Numbered from the stretch's first letter, positions 1 to 9,189 are shown. The stretch: 64,000 nt of DNA from Lysinibacillus xylanilyticus (GCF_001708185.1 NZ_MDDN01000001.1:620001-684000); one strand, 5' to 3'. Numbers and translations: made by a program. The notes: generated by a model not told the origin, from the sequence alone.

Positions 1-237
1 AACTTCAGCGACAGCTTGGTACAATTCTTCAGGAATCGACTCATTTAAATCTAATTGTCCAAGTAATTGAACAAGGTTAGGATCCTCATAAATCGGCACA
101 TTATACTCATTCGCACGCGCTAAAATATTTTCTGCTATTTTACCTTTTCCTTTTGCTACTACCGTTGGACTATCAAAGCGTCCTAACTTATACGTGAGCG
201 CAATAGCCTCTTTTCGAGTAAATTTTTCTTCACTCAT
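1..237 (-). CDS. ylqH: YlqH, FlhB C-terminal-like protein (partial, 3' end cut)
   Basis: The first 79 codons of a minus-strand gene that runs off the window start. It begins MSEEKFTRKEAIALTYK and contains DSPTVVAKGKGKIAENIL followed by NEYNVPIYEDPNLVQLL, the pattern of the stand-alone homologue of the cytoplasmic domain of the type III export protein FlhB. There is no membrane part in what is visible. The ATG overlaps the TGA of the upstream ylqG (ATGA), so the two are probably translationally coupled. The B. subtilis genome has the same ylqG-ylqH pair. The cellular role of this soluble paralogue is not established. Confidence 0.85.
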   Translation of the reverse strand, partial: MSEEKFTRKEAIALTYKLGRFDSPTVVAKGKGKIAENILARANEYNVPIYEDPNLVQLLGQLDLNESIPEELYQAVAEV

Positions 238-2135
238 ACGCGGAAATCCACCCCACTATGTTCCTCCTGCTGTTCTAATACAGAGGTTGTTTTTTCAGAT
301 TGAGCTTTTTCAAATTGCTTAATAAAAACGCCCGAAAGTTGATATTCTTTTTCAGCTAAGCCTATTTTTAAAGCTGCTTTTAGTGGTTCTGCTAGTGGTA
401 TAAGATTTTCATTTTCATTAAATACTGTCACAGAAACGACACGATTTTGAACCTGCATATCTATAACCGTTTCGTTCATCGACTCCATTTGTAAATAAAA
501 TAATATACGTGCGTAATTGGCATCAATTTTACCATCATCCTTCATGCGTCCATTCCACTGTAATGTTGCATCCATTTTCTTGCCGAAGAACTCCAATGGT
601 ACTTGCATAATAAGCTGATGCTGATGACCATTTTCTCCTGATGCTAGCTGCATACCGTTCATACGCGCCATTAACATTTCTGCCGCTTCCTTCAGCTGTG
701 GAGTGGTATGTGTCTCCTGCAATAACGTATGAAGCTGAGGTTTTAATTGATGTGCAATCTCCTGTAAATCAGCTGACTTATTACTAAGTGTCGCCTCATA
801 GCTAATTCCTAGATTTTTTAAAACCGTTTTCAGTGCATGTTCCATAGCTTTACTATCCATGGAATTTTGTACATGGGCATCTGCTTGTGTAACAATCTGC
901 TGAATCATTGATTGCGGCGATTCAACACTATTTTTCATAAGATTTCGCATGAATGCGTCGTTTTGTAATGGGGTAGTTGCTCCATGCTTTAAAAGCGATA
1001 GTAAGTGGTCCTTCACTGAAAGAGCATTGGCGTCTTGTGTAAATAAACGCTCCGAGGAATTTTCAGTAAATGCTTTGATCAGTTGTTCTTGCATCTGCTT
1101 TGAAAAAATCTCTAGCGTTTGTTTAGTTGCCGGTAACTGATTCAATCGATCGACCAGTTGATTTACTTGTTGCTTTTGTTCATTGGTCAACAAGCTTTGA
1201 TTCGCTGTCCATAATTTAAGTTGATCGACAAGCTGATTTGTATTGTCAGGTTGTGCCGTTAGAATCGTTTGAATAACTTGTCCAGCGTGTTGAAGCTGAT
1301 TAGGCTGAACGGAGTTTACACTGCTGAGACTTGACCAGTTTTGCAAGGTTGCCTGCTGAGGTAATATCCCAGCCTCCTTTAACATATTCATAGCTTGAAT
1401 CTTTTCACTCATAGAAGACGCATTATTCGTTAATATTTGTATAGACTTGGCTAGTACTAAACCACCTGTTTCTACTTCAAAAGGTTTTGCAATTGCCTGT
1501 ACCTGCTGCATTAGATTTTGCTTGATGTTTTCTGGTAAAGCTGCATCTTTAGCTAAAAGCTGTGTAAAGTTTTCCATTACGGAAATCATACCAGTAGTTT
1601 TTTGCCCACTAATAAGAGCTTGAAAAACGTCATTTGTCATTGGCATTTTAAGCTCCACCATTTTTTGAATAGCTTGTAGAGCATCTAGTTTAGTAATGCC
1701 CTCTGGTAATGCCTTTATCCACATTTCTGCCTGCATCAACTGCTCCTTTGAAATCGGTAGCTGCGCTTTCATAAAATGAGCTACTAGCTGTTGCATTTCA
1801 GCTGACTTTGGCAAATTCATCGATTCAAGTAACTGGTTGATTTGTTGACTTTGGGAAGCCGTTTGTGTCATAGGGCCCGTAACAACTTTTAGTTCGGTTT
1901 GCGGGTTTGTACCAGTTACTTGAAAGAAATGGGCATCACCTACTTTTAGTGGCACTTCGAGTTTAGCTATCAACTTCTGATGGCCAACTTGTATCTCTGC
2001 CATTTGATCTGGATATAATTGTTTAATCGTACCATGAAATACTTGTCCCTGTTTTAAAGCAAGTGGCTGATTAGTTGCGGTTATAGCAGCTTGTTGCATC
2101 TGAATCGGATTAAAAGATGTCGCTGTCATATACAT
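234..2135 (-). CDS. ylqG: YlqG-like large hypothetical protein with FliK-type C-terminus
   Basis: A 633-residue glutamine- and methionine-rich protein between rnhB and ylqH, where B. subtilis has ylqG. The first 80 residues look like a beta-rich domain (VFHGTIKQLYPDQMAEIQVG). The middle is a long helical, Q-rich stretch. Residues about 500-600 (LIMQVPLEFFGKKMDATLQW, RILFYLQMESM) resemble the C-terminal domain of the flagellar hook-length protein FliK. With an FlhB-like partner next door, this suggests a FliK/FlhB-like pair outside the flagellar operon. No function is proven. The start is either ATG 2135 or ATG 2129 (MTATSF); RBS evidence is weak for both. Confidence 0.75.
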   Translation of the reverse strand: MYMTATSFNPIQMQQAAITATNQPLALKQGQVFHGTIKQLYPDQMAEIQVGHQKLIAKLEVPLKVGDAHFFQVTGTNPQTELKVVTGPMTQTASQSQQINQLLESMNLPKSAEMQQLVAHFMKAQLPISKEQLMQAEMWIKALPEGITKLDALQAIQKMVELKMPMTNDVFQALISGQKTTGMISVMENFTQLLAKDAALPENIKQNLMQQVQAIAKPFEVETGGLVLAKSIQILTNNASSMSEKIQAMNMLKEAGILPQQATLQNWSSLSSVNSVQPNQLQHAGQVIQTILTAQPDNTNQLVDQLKLWTANQSLLTNEQKQQVNQLVDRLNQLPATKQTLEIFSKQMQEQLIKAFTENSSERLFTQDANALSVKDHLLSLLKHGATTPLQNDAFMRNLMKNSVESPQSMIQQIVTQADAHVQNSMDSKAMEHALKTVLKNLGISYEATLSNKSADLQEIAHQLKPQLHTLLQETHTTPQLKEAAEMLMARMNGMQLASGENGHQHQLIMQVPLEFFGKKMDATLQWNGRMKDDGKIDANYARILFYLQMESMNETVIDMQVQNRVVSVTVFNENENLIPLAEPLKAALKIGLAEKEYQLSGVFIKQFEKAQSEKTTSVLEQQEEHSGVDFRV

Positions 2136-2201
2136 ACTCCTTTCATCAATTACTGTTTGGCGTAATCGGTGTCCTATTTTTTATTTTTAGTATGCTAATT
2201 A

Positions 2202-2960
2202 TTAAAACATTGATTTTATCGGTTCAAACGATTTGCGATGATGAATGGTTGGACCGAATTCTTCAAGTGCTTTTAAATGTTGCTTTGTACCATATCCTGC
2301 ATGCTGAGCAAAACCATACATAGGGAATTCTTTGTCCAATTGATCCATATAATCATCACGAGCGGTTTTCGCTAATATCGATGCAGCTGCAATAGCTAAG
2401 CTTTTTGCATCTCCTTTAATAATTGAATCCTGCGGAATAGAGATTGGTAGTGTCATAGCATCAACTAGGACATAATTAGGCTTACTAGTTAACGATTCTA
2501 CACTTATCTTCATCGATTGCTTTGTCGCTTCGTAAATATTTAATTCATCAATTTGTTGTGCTGATTGAAAATGGATAAAATAACTTACTGCATGTTCTTT
2601 TATTAAATCAGCATAGGCATTACGTTTATCTTTTGATAATTGCTTTGAATCATTTAATCCGACAAGCATCTCACAGTTTGCAGGTAAAATAACAGCAGCT
2701 GTTACTACCGGGCCCGCTAATGGTCCACGTCCCGCTTCATCTACACCTGCGATTAAAGCACTTACCCCTCCATAGCTTCGATCGAAATGGACTTTTGCTT
2801 GATGCTCCTGTAATAACTGTTGTTTTTTATCTTGACGCTTGTTCCAGCTGTGCCAAGCCTTTTGCACACCCGCTCGTTCATCAGTTGCTACTTCTGTCAT
2901 CCAGTCCTGCCATTCCTCAGCTTCCTTCAATGCTGCTGTTATTTCTTTAATCGTTTTCAT
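2202..2960 (-). CDS. rnhB: Ribonuclease HII
   Basis: Degrades the RNA strand of RNA-DNA hybrids and starts removal of single ribonucleotides from DNA. The 252-residue length is normal for Bacilli. The family signature AGVDEAGRGPLAGP sits at residues 71-84 and carries the first two catalytic acids (D74, E75). The third acid lies in YVLVDAMTL near residue 166. The first 65 residues are a charged helical N-terminal extension typical of Firmicute RnhB. The ATG at 2960 is preceded by an AAAGGGAG-like ribosome site. It lies downstream of rbgA and upstream of ylqG, as in B. subtilis, but a terminator separates it from rbgA. Confidence 0.95.
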   Translation of the reverse strand: MKTIKEITAALKEAEEWQDWMTEVATDERAGVQKAWHSWNKRQDKKQQLLQEHQAKVHFDRSYGGVSALIAGVDEAGRGPLAGPVVTAAVILPANCEMLVGLNDSKQLSKDKRNAYADLIKEHAVSYFIHFQSAQQIDELNIYEATKQSMKISVESLTSKPNYVLVDAMTLPISIPQDSIIKGDAKSLAIAAASILAKTARDDYMDQLDKEFPMYGFAQHAGYGTKQHLKALEEFGPTIHHRKSFEPIKSMF

Positions 2961-3151
2961 AAATTTACTCCCTTTTTGGTTCTCAAAAGTTAATAGCTAA
3001 TTTTACGTATTAATTTGCCTCGGGCGTCTCTCCCAGTATGTATTCCCTTTTTGTGGTTTATCACCAAAATGAAGAGTTAACACCCGTTTTAAGTTATCAT
3101 TATTTTTCTCGCTCTATATCATTTATCGGCAAGAAGAGGCTTTCCTAAAAG

Positions 3152-3198
3152 AAAAACTGCCATGCTCACGAACTGCTAAAGTGAGTATGACAGTTTTT
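3152..3198 (-). terminator. Rho-independent terminator after rbgA
   Basis: An imperfect 18-bp inverted repeat (3152-3169 with 3181-3198, loop 3170-3180) starts 4 bases past the rbgA stop. On the minus strand it is followed by a T-rich tail. It separates the rbgA transcript from rnhB, so rnhB-ylqG-ylqH probably has its own promoter in the 3000-3150 stretch. Confidence 0.8.
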
Positions 3199-3201
3199 AA
3201 C

Positions 3202-4077
3202 TTATTGCTGCTCTGCTTCTTTTTCAAGTTGTTCGTCAACAAAGTCAAATGTTAGTTTGCCTAATTGCAATCCACGAATATCTCGAACGATCAGTTGAGC
3301 TACTTGATCATAGTCGATTTCTCCTCCTGGACCGAAAACCCGACGTAGCTTACCTATATGATCAAAGGTTTCAACTAAATCTTCATGGACAAATTGGAAG
3401 CCGTAGCGTTCCTCCATACGTGCTGGATAATGATTGGATAAAAAGCGTAGGCCGTATACAGCTAAATCCTCCATATTTGTTATCGTATCCTTAATAGCAC
3501 CTGTTAAGGCTAATTTGTAGCCTACTTCTTGATCTTCAAACTTCGGCCATAAAATACCTGGTGTATCGAGTAATTCAAGCTCCTTACCAACTTTTATCCA
3601 TTGCTGAGCTTTAGTTACCCCTGGAGTATTTCCTGTTTTTGCAATATTTTTCTTCGCTAAGCGATTAATAAGCGTCGATTTCCCTACGTTCGGGATCCCA
3701 ACAATCATTGCACGAATGGCTCTTGGCTTCATCCCACGTGCCTTCATACGATCAAATTTTTCTTTTAATATGTCTTGGGCAGCCTTTGTCACTTGCTGTA
3801 ATCCTTTGCCTTCAAGAGAATTGATGGCTACTGCCTTATGACCACGTTGTGCAAAGTACTCTACCCACTTACGTGTTTCCTGCTCATCTGCCATATCTGC
3901 TTTATTTAAGATTAGGAGACGCGGTTTTTGATTAATCACTTCATCTATCATCGGATTACGCGAAGATAGAGGTAAACGTGCATCTATTAATTCAAAAATA
4001 ATATCAACCAGCTTTAATTTTTCTGTTACTTGTCTGCGGGCCTTCGCCATATGCCCGGGAAACCATTGTATAGTCAT
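3202..4077 (-). CDS. rbgA: Ribosome biogenesis GTPase RbgA (YlqF)
   Basis: A circularly permuted GTPase needed for late assembly of the 50S ribosomal subunit. The motif order shows the permutation: G4 NKAD at residues 58-61 comes before G1 GIPNVGKS at 127-134 and G3 DTPG at 171-174. The N-terminus [11 protein letters not shown] is the family hallmark. The C-terminal 90 residues form the helical RNA-binding part. The 291-residue length is typical. AGGAGG stands 8 bases before the ATG. It follows lepB and rplS, which fits co-regulation with ribosome synthesis, although a terminator lies between lepB and rbgA. Confidence 0.96.
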   Translation of the reverse strand: MTIQWFPGHMAKARRQVTEKLKLVDIIFELIDARLPLSSRNPMIDEVINQKPRLLILNKADMADEQETRKWVEYFAQRGHKAVAINSLEGKGLQQVTKAAQDILKEKFDRMKARGMKPRAIRAMIVGIPNVGKSTLINRLAKKNIAKTGNTPGVTKAQQWIKVGKELELLDTPGILWPKFEDQEVGYKLALTGAIKDTITNMEDLAVYGLRFLSNHYPARMEERYGFQFVHEDLVETFDHIGKLRRVFGPGGEIDYDQVAQLIVRDIRGLQLGKLTFDFVDEQLEKEAEQQ

Positions 4078-4102
4078 ATCTTTTCCTCCTAAACTAAAAG
4101 AA

Positions 4103-4126
4103 AAAGGGAGTGTTAGACCTCCCTTT
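4103..4126 (-). terminator. Terminator-like hairpin after the signal peptidase gene
   Basis: Eight-base perfect stem AAAGGGAG/CTCCCTTT (4103-4110 and 4119-4126) with an 8-base loop, followed on the minus strand by a TTTTTCTTTT tail. It lies between lepB and rbgA and overlaps the region where the rbgA ribosome site begins, so read-through may set rbgA levels. Confidence 0.75.
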
Positions 4127-4132
4127 CATGCG

Positions 4133-4696
4133 TTACTTTACAATTTTTATATCACTAAACGGCCAGAAAATTAGACTTGTATTTCCAATAATCTCTTTTT
4201 GATCAACAAGTCCAATATGACGACTGTCCTTACTGTATCGACGATTATCTCCCATAACGAAAACATAACCCTCTGGAATTACATCTAGTTTCACATCAAT
4301 GTCTTTTAATGTAAAATCTTCTGTTAATGTACCTTCTGTAATTTGTGATTTGTAGGCATCTAAATAAGGTTCGTCTATTGGTTCACCATTAATGTATAAT
4401 TGATCGTTTTTATATTCTAGCGTGTCTCCTGGTAGTCCAATAACACGTTTAATATAGTTTTTCTGCTCTGGAGCGTGGAACACCACAATATCAAAGCGTT
4501 CTGGTTCACTTATTTTATAACCAATTTTATTGACAATCATACGGTCCCCATTTTCAAGGGTTGGCATCATGGACTCGCCATCTACTGCAATGGGTGTAAA
4601 TAAAAAATAACGAATAATTGCCGCAATCGCAAATGCAATTAGAAGTGCCTTTGTCCATTCCCATAATTCATTCTTTTCTTTCACTTGTTTTTCCAT
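4133..4696 (-). CDS. lepB: Type I signal peptidase (SipS/LepB family)
   Basis: Membrane-bound serine-lysine protease that removes signal peptides from exported proteins. A single N-terminal membrane segment (about residues 14-34) places the catalytic domain outside. The nucleophile is S42 in GESMMPTL; the general base is K83 in YIKRVIGLPGD. GDNRRYSKDSRHIG near the end is the conserved box E. At 187 residues it has the short Gram-positive P-type architecture. It sits between rplS and rbgA; B. subtilis sip paralogues are found elsewhere, so the orthologue name is uncertain. Confidence 0.93.
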   Translation of the reverse strand: MEKQVKEKNELWEWTKALLIAFAIAAIIRYFLFTPIAVDGESMMPTLENGDRMIVNKIGYKISEPERFDIVVFHAPEQKNYIKRVIGLPGDTLEYKNDQLYINGEPIDEPYLDAYKSQITEGTLTEDFTLKDIDVKLDVIPEGYVFVMGDNRRYSKDSRHIGLVDQKEIIGNTSLIFWPFSDIKIVK

Positions 4697-4763
4697 CGAG
4701 ATTTGCCCCCTTGTCTATCTTCATTTTAGATGATAGTTATTTAAGATGACAAGCAAAAAGAAA

Positions 4764-4786
4764 AGGGGCTTGTTGCACAAGCCCCT
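4764..4786 (-). terminator. Terminator after rplS
   Basis: A perfect 10-bp stem AGGGGCTTGT/ACAAGCCCCT (4764-4773, 4777-4786) with a 3-base loop, followed on the minus strand by TTTTCTTTTT. It starts 17 bases after the rplS stop and separates rplS from lepB. Confidence 0.9.
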
Positions 4787-4802
4787 CACTTTTAAGTCAT
4801 TA

Positions 4803-5147
4803 TTATCGAATTTCTTTAATACGAGCAGCTTTACCACGTAGGTTACGTAGGTAGTAAAGTTTAGCACGACGTACTTTACCACGACGTACAACTTCTAAGT
4901 TAGCGATTTTTGGTGTGTGTACAGGGAATGTACGTTCAACACCTACACCGTAAGAAATTTTACGAACTGTAAAAGTTTCGCTAATACCGCCACCACGACG
5001 TTTAATTACTACACCTTCGTATACTTGGATACGTTCACGAGTACCCTCTACTACTTTCACGTGTACCTTAACAGTATCACCAGGACGGAAAGTTGGTAGA
5101 TCAGTGCGAAGCTGAGCTTTAGTAATTTCTGTAATAATGTTTGACAT
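4803..5147 (-). CDS. rplS: 50S ribosomal protein L19
   Basis: Component of the large ribosomal subunit at the 30S-50S interface. The 114-residue length and the motifs [39 protein letters not shown] and [20 protein letters not shown] are diagnostic. The start at ATG 5147 follows AAGGAGAG. It is isolated from trmD by its own promoter and leader, and from lepB by a strong terminator, so it is probably a single-gene unit. Confidence 0.98.
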   Translation of the reverse strand: MSNIITEITKAQLRTDLPTFRPGDTVKVHVKVVEGTRERIQVYEGVVIKRRGGGISETFTVRKISYGVGVERTFPVHTPKIANLEVVRRGKVRRAKLYYLRNLRGKAARIKEIR

Positions 5148-5149
5148 TG

Positions 5150-5232
5150 TTTTCTCTCCTTAGACAGATGCTCTTGCACGCAATCTATGCCACAGCGGAA
5201 CACCGTAATTCAGTACTTCACATAGAAGTACA
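5150..5232 (-). promoter_or_regulatory. Probable L19 (rplS) leader RNA
   Basis: About 80 bases separate a good promoter from the rplS ribosome site. The transcript would begin with a 7-bp hairpin (5213-5219 with 5225-5231, loop ACATA). A conserved-looking GTTCCGCTGTGGCAT segment and a GC-containing stretch near the SD follow. Position and length fit the L19 autoregulatory leader described in Firmicutes. Identification from memory is not firm; a covariance search with the Rfam L19 leader model would decide. Confidence 0.5.
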
Positions 5233-5238
5233 GAATAG

Positions 5239-5267
5239 ATGTTATCATAAATATAGATAGCAATCAA
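5239..5267 (-). promoter_or_regulatory. SigA-type promoter of rplS
   Basis: -35 TTGATT (5262-5267), 17-bp spacer, -10 TAACAT (5239-5244) with an upstream TGA that makes an extended -10. The -35 overlaps the last codon of trmD. Predicted start of transcription near 5232. Confidence 0.6.
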
Positions 5268-6004
5268 GCATCTTTATTATTGTTTATAAGTTTTTCTACA
5301 TACTTTTTTTGCTTATCTGTTAACGGATAATTCTCGAGTAAATCTGGACGACGCTCGAATGTTCTTTTCAGAGATTCTTCCGCACGCCATTGCTCAATTT
5401 TTGCGTGATTGCCCGATAGTAAAACATCAGGTACTTTCATTCCGCGAAATTCAGCAGGTCGTGTATAATGTGGGTGCTCTAGAAGACCTGTTGAGAACGA
5501 ATCTTGTATGTGAGAATCCTCTTGTCCTAAAACCCCTGGCAGAAGACGTACAACGCTATCAATAACCGTCATAGCCCCTAGCTCTCCACCAGTTAAGACG
5601 AAATCTCCAATTGAAATCTCGTCTGTGACAAGATGCTGACGGATGCGTTCATCATAGCCTTCATAATGGCCACATAAAAATACTAGTTCTTGTTCTTGTG
5701 CTAGCTCCTCTGCCTTTTTTTGAGTAAAGCGCTCACCTTGCGGACACATCAAAATGATACGAGGTTTTCTTCCTGCGGTAATAGCCTCGACAGCGCTAAA
5801 CATCGGCTCTGGTTTTAATACCATTCCCGCGCCACCGCCATACGGATAATCATCTACTTGGTTATGCTTGTTACCCGAAAATGCACGGATATCGGTTACT
5901 TCTAGCTTTACGGCACCTTTTTCCTGTGCTTTCTTTAAAATTGATGCGCCAAAGACGCCTGTAAACATATCAGGAAACAGACTTAACACATGAATATTCA
6001 TCAT
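5264..6004 (-). CDS. trmD: tRNA (guanine-37-N1)-methyltransferase TrmD
   Basis: Methylates G37 next to the anticodon of tRNAs reading CUN, CCN and CGG codons, which prevents +1 frameshifting. SPOUT-class knot motifs are visible: [13 protein letters not shown] (about 55-67), [12 protein letters not shown] (about 110-121) and [15 protein letters not shown] (about 131-145). The length of 246 residues is typical. ATG 6004 overlaps the rimM stop; a second in-frame ATG at 6001 is also possible. It is coupled to rimM as in most bacteria. Confidence 0.97.
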   Translation of the reverse strand: MMNIHVLSLFPDMFTGVFGASILKKAQEKGAVKLEVTDIRAFSGNKHNQVDDYPYGGGAGMVLKPEPMFSAVEAITAGRKPRIILMCPQGERFTQKKAEELAQEQELVFLCGHYEGYDERIRQHLVTDEISIGDFVLTGGELGAMTVIDSVVRLLPGVLGQEDSHIQDSFSTGLLEHPHYTRPAEFRGMKVPDVLLSGNHAKIEQWRAEESLKRTFERRPDLLENYPLTDKQKKYVEKLINNNKDA

Positions 6005-6516
6005 AGTAGGCCTTCCATTACGTGGATTACAATTTTCTTCTCATCAACATCAATTTCCTTAACGATGTCTTCGATATACGGGATGTAATGCTCTTTTTTA
6101 GCACCTTTGACTACCCACACATCATTTGCACCTGTTTGAAGAATGTCAATCACCGCTCCGATTGTTTCACCTTCTTCAGAAACTACTGAACAACCAATTA
6201 TTTCGTGGAAGAAATATTCATTTTCCGCTAATAAATCATCTGACATTTGATCCGACGTCACTTTGAGCATACCTTCTTTGAAAGGCTCCACCAAGTTAAT
6301 ATTGTGCATTCCTTCAAAAGTTAATAAAATAAAGTTTTTATGACGACGCATTGATTCAATTGTTACCCATGTTGGCTTTTTATCGTCTTTTTTAAACGCC
6401 GCAAGCTTATTTCCTACTACGAAGCGCTCTTCCTCAAAATCTGTTGTTGATAACACACGTACCTCACCGCGAATACCATGCGTATTGACAATACGACCTA
6501 CATTAAACCATTCCAT
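6001..6516 (-). CDS. rimM: 16S rRNA processing protein RimM
   Basis: Assembly factor that binds the S19 region of the 30S head during late 16S maturation. The N-terminal beta-barrel starts [21 protein letters not shown], which is diagnostic. The C-terminal PRC barrel contains [19 protein letters not shown] and the [13 protein letters not shown] end. At 171 residues it has normal length. GAGGTGAG precedes the ATG. In B. subtilis ylqD lies between khpA and rimM; here 350 bases without a credible gene lie there. Confidence 0.97.
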   Translation of the reverse strand: MEWFNVGRIVNTHGIRGEVRVLSTTDFEEERFVVGNKLAAFKKDDKKPTWVTIESMRRHKNFILLTFEGMHNINLVEPFKEGMLKVTSDQMSDDLLAENEYFFHEIIGCSVVSEEGETIGAVIDILQTGANDVWVVKGAKKEHYIPYIEDIVKEIDVDEKKIVIHVMEGLL

Positions 6517-6719
6517 TTAAATCTCACCTCATATAAAAAATGCTATCCACGTCAAGCTACTAGCTAGCCAGATCAAAAGTAACATCTCTCACTTTTATCT
6601 AAGAAAGCAGATTAACTTTTGGCGGATGATGTTTTAGCTAAGACGTTGACCAGTCTTCCTCTATGTCATTATGGTCAATTACCTCTCAATGTAATTACAA
6701 TAATGAATAAAGATAAAAA

Positions 6720-6747
6720 AAGGAAGGAACTCGCAAGCTCCTTCCTT
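6720..6747 (-). terminator. Terminator after khpA, in the 350-base khpA-rimM gap
   Basis: A 12-bp stem with one mismatch (6720-6731 with 6736-6747, loop CGCA), followed on the minus strand by seven Ts. It closes the rpsP-khpA transcript, so rimM-trmD must be driven from 6520-6715. I see no convincing promoter hexamers or gene there; ylqD is missing from this position. Confidence 0.9.
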
Positions 6748-6866
6748 CTTAGTCCAGATTTTACGCTTCACCTCAAAGCCACTTCGAATTCCTAAATGCA
6801 TGTAAACATACCTATCAGGACTCTCAAGTGCTTGTTGCATGTAAAAGAGCGTGAAAATCTTTTCTA

Positions 6867-7100
6867 TCAATCCAATATATCGACGTAGGTCTTTTTTTGA
6901 TGGTGACTACCCGCCGCTGAATAAACAATTGTACGAATCGCTTTTGCTACTCGCCCTTGTTTGCCTATGACTTTCCCTCGATCCTCTGGATGAACAAAAA
7001 GTTTATAAACAATTCGATTTGCATTTTCATCCGTCTCTATACGAACTTCTTCTGGATAATCGACTAACGGTAAAACGATTGCTTCAATCAGCTGCTTCAA
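6867..7100 (-). CDS. khpA: KH-domain RNA-binding protein KhpA (YlqC)
   Basis: A 77-residue single KH domain. The GxxG loop is in GKVIGKQGRVAKAIRTI, where it contacts single-stranded RNA. In Streptococcus and Bacillus relatives KhpA pairs with KhpB/Jag and affects cell division and sRNA binding. It follows rpsP by 15 bases, the usual order rpsP-khpA-(ylqD)-rimM-trmD. The transcript ends at the terminator at 6720-6747. Confidence 0.95.
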   Translation of the reverse strand: MKQLIEAIVLPLVDYPEEVRIETDENANRIVYKLFVHPEDRGKVIGKQGRVAKAIRTIVYSAAGSHHQKKTYVDILD

Positions 7101-7115
7101 AAATGTCGCCCCCGA

Positions 7116-7388
7116 TTATTTACTGAATTTTTGGTTATGGAATTTTTCCATGATACCTTGTTCTGAGAACAAGTTACGCACTGTATCTGATGGTTTTGCA
7201 CCGTCAGCTAACCATTTAAGAGCTTTCTCTTCATCAATGTTTACAGTAGCTGGTTGAGTAAGTGGGTTGTAAGTACCAACTGTTTCAATTGAACGACCGT
7301 CACGTGGTGAACGAGCGTCTGCAACTACGATACGATAGAAAGGAGATTTTTTAGCTCCCATACGTTTTAAGCGAATTTTAACTGCCAT
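7116..7388 (-). CDS. rpsP: 30S ribosomal protein S16
   Basis: Small-subunit protein needed for 30S assembly. 90 residues beginning [28 protein letters not shown] (first 20: [20 protein letters not shown]), fully typical. TCGGAGGTGC gives a strong ribosome site before ATG 7388. It has its own promoter between ffh and rpsP and is followed closely by khpA. Confidence 0.98.
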   Translation of the reverse strand: MAVKIRLKRMGAKKSPFYRIVVADARSPRDGRSIETVGTYNPLTQPATVNIDEEKALKWLADGAKPSDTVRNLFSEQGIMEKFHNQKFSK

Positions 7389-7426
7389 TTTAATAGCACC
7401 TCCGAATAAGTTTCACACAAGATAGT

Positions 7427-7455
7427 ATATTATCAATGTTTAGGTTGTTTGTAAA
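7427..7455 (-). promoter_or_regulatory. SigA promoter of rpsP-khpA
   Basis: -35 TTTACA (7450-7455), 17-bp spacer, -10 TAATAT (7427-7432) preceded by TGA (extended -10). It lies 40 bases upstream of the rpsP ATG. A small GTGTT/AACAC hairpin just upstream may end the ffh transcript. Confidence 0.7.
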
Positions 7456-7482
7456 GTGTTTTTTCTTAACACCTATAAATTA

Positions 7483-8841
7483 TTATTTAAACAATGAATC
7501 AAAGCCCGGCAATTTCATCTTTTTCTTCCCTTTACCGCTCGCCATGCCTGTCATTTGTTTCATCATTTTCTTCATTTCATCAAACTGCTTTAATAGACGA
7601 TTCACCTCTTGAATTGAAGTCCCAGAACCCTTTGCTATGCGCTTTTTACGGCTGCCATTAATAATTTCTGGATTCGTCTTTTCGGCAGTTGTCATCGAAT
7701 AAATAATGGCTTCTACGTGGCCCATTTGCTTATCATCAACTTTAACATTGTCTAAGCCTTTGATTTTGTTTGCGCCTGGTAGCATTTTTAAAATTTCGTC
7801 AAGAGGACCCATTTTCTTCACTTGCTGCAATTGTTCAACAAAATCATCTAGAGTAAAGGTTTGGGTTTTAAATTTTTCTTCTAGTTCTTTGGCCTTTGCT
7901 TCGTCAACATTTGCCTGAGCCTTTTCAATAAGCGATAGCACGTCACCCATTCCTAATATACGAGACGCCATACGCTCTGGATGGAAAGGTTCGAGTGCAT
8001 CCATTTTTTCGCCCATCCCGACAAATTTAATCGGCTTCTGTGTTACTGAACGAATTGATAATGCCGCACCACCACGTGTATCACCATCAAGCTTTGTTAA
8101 AACAACCCCAGTAATGCCGATTGCCTCATTAAAGCTTTCTGCTACGTTTACAGCATCCTGACCCGTCATAGCATCCACAACAAGGAATACTTCATCTGGC
8201 TCTTTTAATGCACGAATATCTTTTAATTCTTGCATTAAATCTTCATCGATATGCAAGCGACCAGCCGTATCGATTATCACGACATCATGATGCTCTTCTT
8301 TTGCTAATTCAATTGCCTGACGTGCAATTTCTACTGGGGATACATCAGTGCCTAATGCAAAAACAGGTAGTGATAACTGTTTTCCTAATGTTTGTAATTG
8401 CTGAACAGCTGCTGGGCGATAAACGTCTGCTGCAACTAGAAGTGGCTTACGATTATATTTTTTTCGTAACACATTTGCCAGTTTCCCTGTAGTCGTCGTT
8501 TTACCCGCACCTTGTAAGCCGACCATCATAATGACAGTTGGCGGCTTCGTATTAAATTTGATTGGGCTTTGTTCGCCACCCATTAATTCTGTTAATTCGT
8601 CTTGTACGATTTTAATAACTTGCTGACCTGGTGTTAAGCTTTGCATAACATCTACACCGACAGCACGTTCACTGACCTTTTTAACGAATTCTTTGACTAC
8701 TTTTAAGTTAACATCCGCCTCGATTAAAGCAAATCGGACTTCTCGCATCATTTCTTTAACGTCTTGTTCCGATACTTTTCCTTTACCTTTAATCTTTTGG
8801 ATTGTCCCTTGGAGTCGTTCCGCTAATCCTTCAAAAGCCAT
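7483..8841 (-). CDS. ffh: Signal recognition particle GTPase Ffh
   Basis: Protein part of SRP; binds signal sequences and 4.5S/6S scRNA and delivers ribosomes to FtsY. The NG domain shows G1 GLQGAGKTTTTGKLA near residue 108, G3 DTAGRLHID and G4 TKLDGDTRGG. The C-terminal M domain is methionine-rich with the RNA-binding element GSGTSIQEVNRLLKQF, ending KGKKKMKLPGFDSLFK. The 452-residue length is typical. It follows ylxM by 12 bases in one transcript. Confidence 0.97.
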   Translation of the reverse strand: MAFEGLAERLQGTIQKIKGKGKVSEQDVKEMMREVRFALIEADVNLKVVKEFVKKVSERAVGVDVMQSLTPGQQVIKIVQDELTELMGGEQSPIKFNTKPPTVIMMVGLQGAGKTTTTGKLANVLRKKYNRKPLLVAADVYRPAAVQQLQTLGKQLSLPVFALGTDVSPVEIARQAIELAKEEHHDVVIIDTAGRLHIDEDLMQELKDIRALKEPDEVFLVVDAMTGQDAVNVAESFNEAIGITGVVLTKLDGDTRGGAALSIRSVTQKPIKFVGMGEKMDALEPFHPERMASRILGMGDVLSLIEKAQANVDEAKAKELEEKFKTQTFTLDDFVEQLQQVKKMGPLDEILKMLPGANKIKGLDNVKVDDKQMGHVEAIIYSMTTAEKTNPEIINGSRKKRIAKGSGTSIQEVNRLLKQFDEMKKMMKQMTGMASGKGKKKMKLPGFDSLFK

Positions 8842-8853
8842 TGCTTTCGCCTC

Positions 8854-9189
8854 CTAATCCCATTCTTTCAACTGTTCTATAAGCGCTAACTGCTCTTCAA
8901 CTGTCATACTTCGTTCAGTAATCCCCGTTGTTAGTTGCGCAAGCATTTGTGTACGTTGTTGAAATTTTTCCAATAAACATAGTTTTTCTTCATATTCTTC
9001 AAGCATCGCTTCTGTTCGACGAATATTATCATAAACAGCTTGACGTGAAACTCCATACGATTCAGCGATTTCTCCAAGTGAGTGATCATCTAAATAATAG
9101 AGCTCCATATAACTCCGTTGCTTATCTGTTAATAATGCTTGATAAAAGTCGAAGAGAAAGTTCATGCGTGTTGTTTTTTCAAGTAGCAT
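8854..9189 (-). CDS. ylxM: YlxM/p13-like DNA-binding helper of SRP genes
   Basis: A 111-residue helix-turn-helix protein ([20 protein letters not shown], then [20 protein letters not shown]), the sigma-70 region-4-like UPF0122 family. It always lies before ffh in Bacilli. In streptococci the homologue YlxM binds SRP components and modulates FtsY/Ffh GTPase activity; a DNA role is not shown here. GGGAGGAG precedes ATG 9189. Confidence 0.93.
   Translation of the reverse strand: MLLEKTTRMNFLFDFYQALLTDKQRSYMELYYLDDHSLGEIAESYGVSRQAVYDNIRRTEAMLEEYEEKLCLLEKFQQRTQMLAQLTTGITERSMTVEEQLALIEQLKEWD

Noticed and set aside
6679-6870. 63-codon reading frame on minus between khpA and rimM
   Set aside because: It overlaps the khpA stop, has no ribosome site and is largely made of the terminator stem at 6720-6747; it does not resemble YlqD.
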